Assembly: GCA_902475445.1 (NCBI GenBank)
Contig: CABRZN010000095.1
Location: forward strand, 1 to 7,217
Direction: 5' to 3'
Length of the DNA stretch: 7,217 bases
DNA from: an uncultured Collinsella sp.
GTDB taxonomy: Bacteria; Actinomycetota; Coriobacteriia; Coriobacteriales; Coriobacteriaceae
Part shown: piece by piece, positions 6,612-7,217 of the stretch
How positions within the stretch are numbered: the first letter of the stretch is position 1
Layout of the letters: every line of letters starts with the position of its first letter
Notes under the pieces: generated by a model
Told to the model about the DNA's origin: nothing
What the model saw: only the letters and a program-made list of their open reading frames with translations
Database searches by the model: none
Made by a program: the position numbers and the translations under genes

Positions 6612-7073
6612 CTCTTTATCCGGGCGCATTTGAATTTCGGACATGTGTAGCGTGGTGCCGCGTGTCTCGCATTCGAGCAGGCAGATGCGTGACGGTCGGC
6701 CTAGGGTGCTGAGGTCGACACGATACGTCGCGCGGCTGTCCGTGTACTCGACTTGCTCGGCGTCGAGGGTTGCTCCGATTGTCAAGAAAGCGCCTGGTTC
6801 GGCACCGACAATCTTGGAGTCCTTTATCTTGACCTTGAACTCTTGGTAGAGGGACGGGCTGTTGTAGTAAATGGTTCGGGTTCCATCGGTGCACTCATCG
6901 GTCGCTTCCCATTTGACGGTGGGCTGGTCCGAGCTGGTTATCAGCAGTTCTGCTCCAAAGGCTATAGCATGGGTGATGACAACCAGTAATGCCCAGCCGA
7001 CAAAGAGATAGAGAACCACATATGCAACGGGGTGTTTTGAGCGGATGTTTTGGAGCGCGTCGGGGGCATTCAT
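6597..7073 (-). CDS. Unrecognised 158-aa single-pass membrane protein
   Basis: I do not recognise a family. Residues 1-14 are polar, and a hydrophobic segment (about 16-43, VAYVVLYLFVGWALLVVI) is a likely membrane anchor. The rest (44-158) is a soluble, beta-rich-looking domain with KWEATDECTDGTRTIYY, then SLYQEFKVKIKDSKIVG, and RICLLECETRGTTL. With an N-in topology the C-terminal domain would face outward. The three cysteines (61, 131, 135) could form a disulfide, which is inference. The ATG at 7073 is preceded by GGAGGT with seven bases' spacing, a strong site. Base composition is less GC-rich than dnaX or the kinase. The start overlaps the stop of a short frame from further right (ATGA), suggesting it is the second gene of an operon that extends beyond the window. 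Confidence 0.75.
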   Translation of the reverse strand: MNAPDALQNIRSKHPVAYVVLYLFVGWALLVVITHAIAFGAELLITSSDQPTVKWEATDECTDGTRTIYYNSPSLYQEFKVKIKDSKIVGAEPGAFLTIGATLDAEQVEYTDSRATYRVDLSTLGRPSRICLLECETRGTTLHMSEIQMRPDKEPLKG

Positions 7074-7079
7074 GGGGGC

Positions 7080-7085
7080 ACCTCC
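7080..7085 (-). promoter_or_regulatory. Ribosome binding site of the 158-aa membrane protein
   Basis: GGAGGT on the minus strand lies seven bases before the ATG at 7073. It is the clearest Shine-Dalgarno sequence in the window and fixes that start. Confidence 0.6.
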
Positions 7086-7157
7086 AAATTGCTGTCTGTG
7101 ACAATCAAATTATACCCTGCCATCATGAGCGCCGCCTCGAGCAGCGGTTCGGCATTT

Positions 7158-7173
7158 TGTTAGGCTCTGTTAG
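7158..7173. repeat. Short direct repeat TGTTAG with 10-base period
   Basis: TGTTAG occurs at 7158-7163 and 7168-7173, one helical turn apart. It could be a protein-binding site, but it is short, may fall inside coding sequence, and could be chance. Confidence 0.2.
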
Positions 7174-7217
7174 ACCAGGATTGACATACATGTGTCCCCA
7201 CGGTGCCATATCTTTGA

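Larger units (their letters stand above)
7070..7217 (-). pseudogene. Possible 3' end of a frame-broken minus-strand gene at the right edge
   Basis: From the right edge the minus strand is open in one frame (KDMAPWGHMYVNPGLTEPNK...) down to a TGA at 7125-7123. A second frame (AEPLLEAALMMAGYNLIVTD...) is open to a TGA at 7072-7070, which overlaps the ATG of the 158-aa gene as ATGA. Adding one A to the A4 run at 7155 or so joins the two into one continuous protein end, PNKNAEPLLEAALMMAGYNL and on to EVPP. Both parts look protein-like and the join is simple, but only about 48 residues are visible. I do not recognise the family. Alternatively the second frame is a separate 18-aa coupled peptide starting at ATG 7126, or the similarity to coding sequence is chance. 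Confidence 0.35.

Noticed and set aside
7109..7114. A perfect TATAAT on the minus strand as the promoter of the 158-aa gene.
   Set aside because: There is no -35 at 16-18 bases, and the hexamer falls in a plausible coding frame (GYN codons). It was therefore not called.
7181..7186. TTGACA on the plus strand as a -35 element at the right edge.
   Set aside because: No acceptable -10 occurs at 16-18 bases before the window ends, and the region may be coding on the other strand.

Overview
The window looks like a chromosomal segment from a high-GC actinobacterium, most likely a Coriobacteriia member such as Collinsella. This rests on the GC-rich codon use, on an FhaA-type protein (DUF3662 N-terminus) next to a Ser/Thr kinase, and on a DnaX with very long Pro/Ala-rich linkers. 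The genus is an inference, not read from a marker gene.

Layout from left to right. Positions 1-682 (minus strand) hold the N-terminal 227 codons of an FhaA-like protein that runs off the left edge. Its GTG start overlaps the TGA stop of a 617-aa Ser/Thr protein kinase (679-2532, minus) with a multi-pass membrane C-terminal half. Upstream of the kinase, on the same strand, is a 238-aa YcxB-like membrane protein with a lysine-rich tail (2677-3393). A 115-bp divergent spacer separates these from dnaX (3509-5991, plus), which encodes the tau/gamma clamp-loader subunit of DNA polymerase III. As written, dnaX carries a one-base deletion near 3784, between the zinc module and Walker B. One extra C restores an 827-aa protein.

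Downstream of dnaX lies a small accessory-looking pair on the plus strand: an unrecognised 86-aa protein (6046-6306) overlapping a 90-aa DUF4160 protein (6299-6571). The arrangement resembles a toxin-antitoxin-type module. Convergent to it, on the minus strand, is an unrecognised 158-aa single-pass membrane protein (6597-7073). The right edge (7070-7217) appears to hold the 3' end of another minus-strand gene, readable only if one A is restored in an A4 run, whose stop overlaps the start of the 158-aa gene.

Functionally, the left block is a signalling unit: a membrane kinase translationally coupled to a probable phospho-dependent scaffold. In Actinobacteria, FhaA belongs to clusters controlling cell-wall synthesis and division. 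The centre is replication housekeeping, and the right part is accessory. No RNA genes, CRISPR arrays, insertion sequences or origins were seen. The most notable points are the kinase architecture (HLD instead of HRD, many membrane helices), the dnaX frame break, the repeated PW motifs and SSB-tail-like motif in the DnaX linker, and the uncharacterised partner of the DUF4160 protein.
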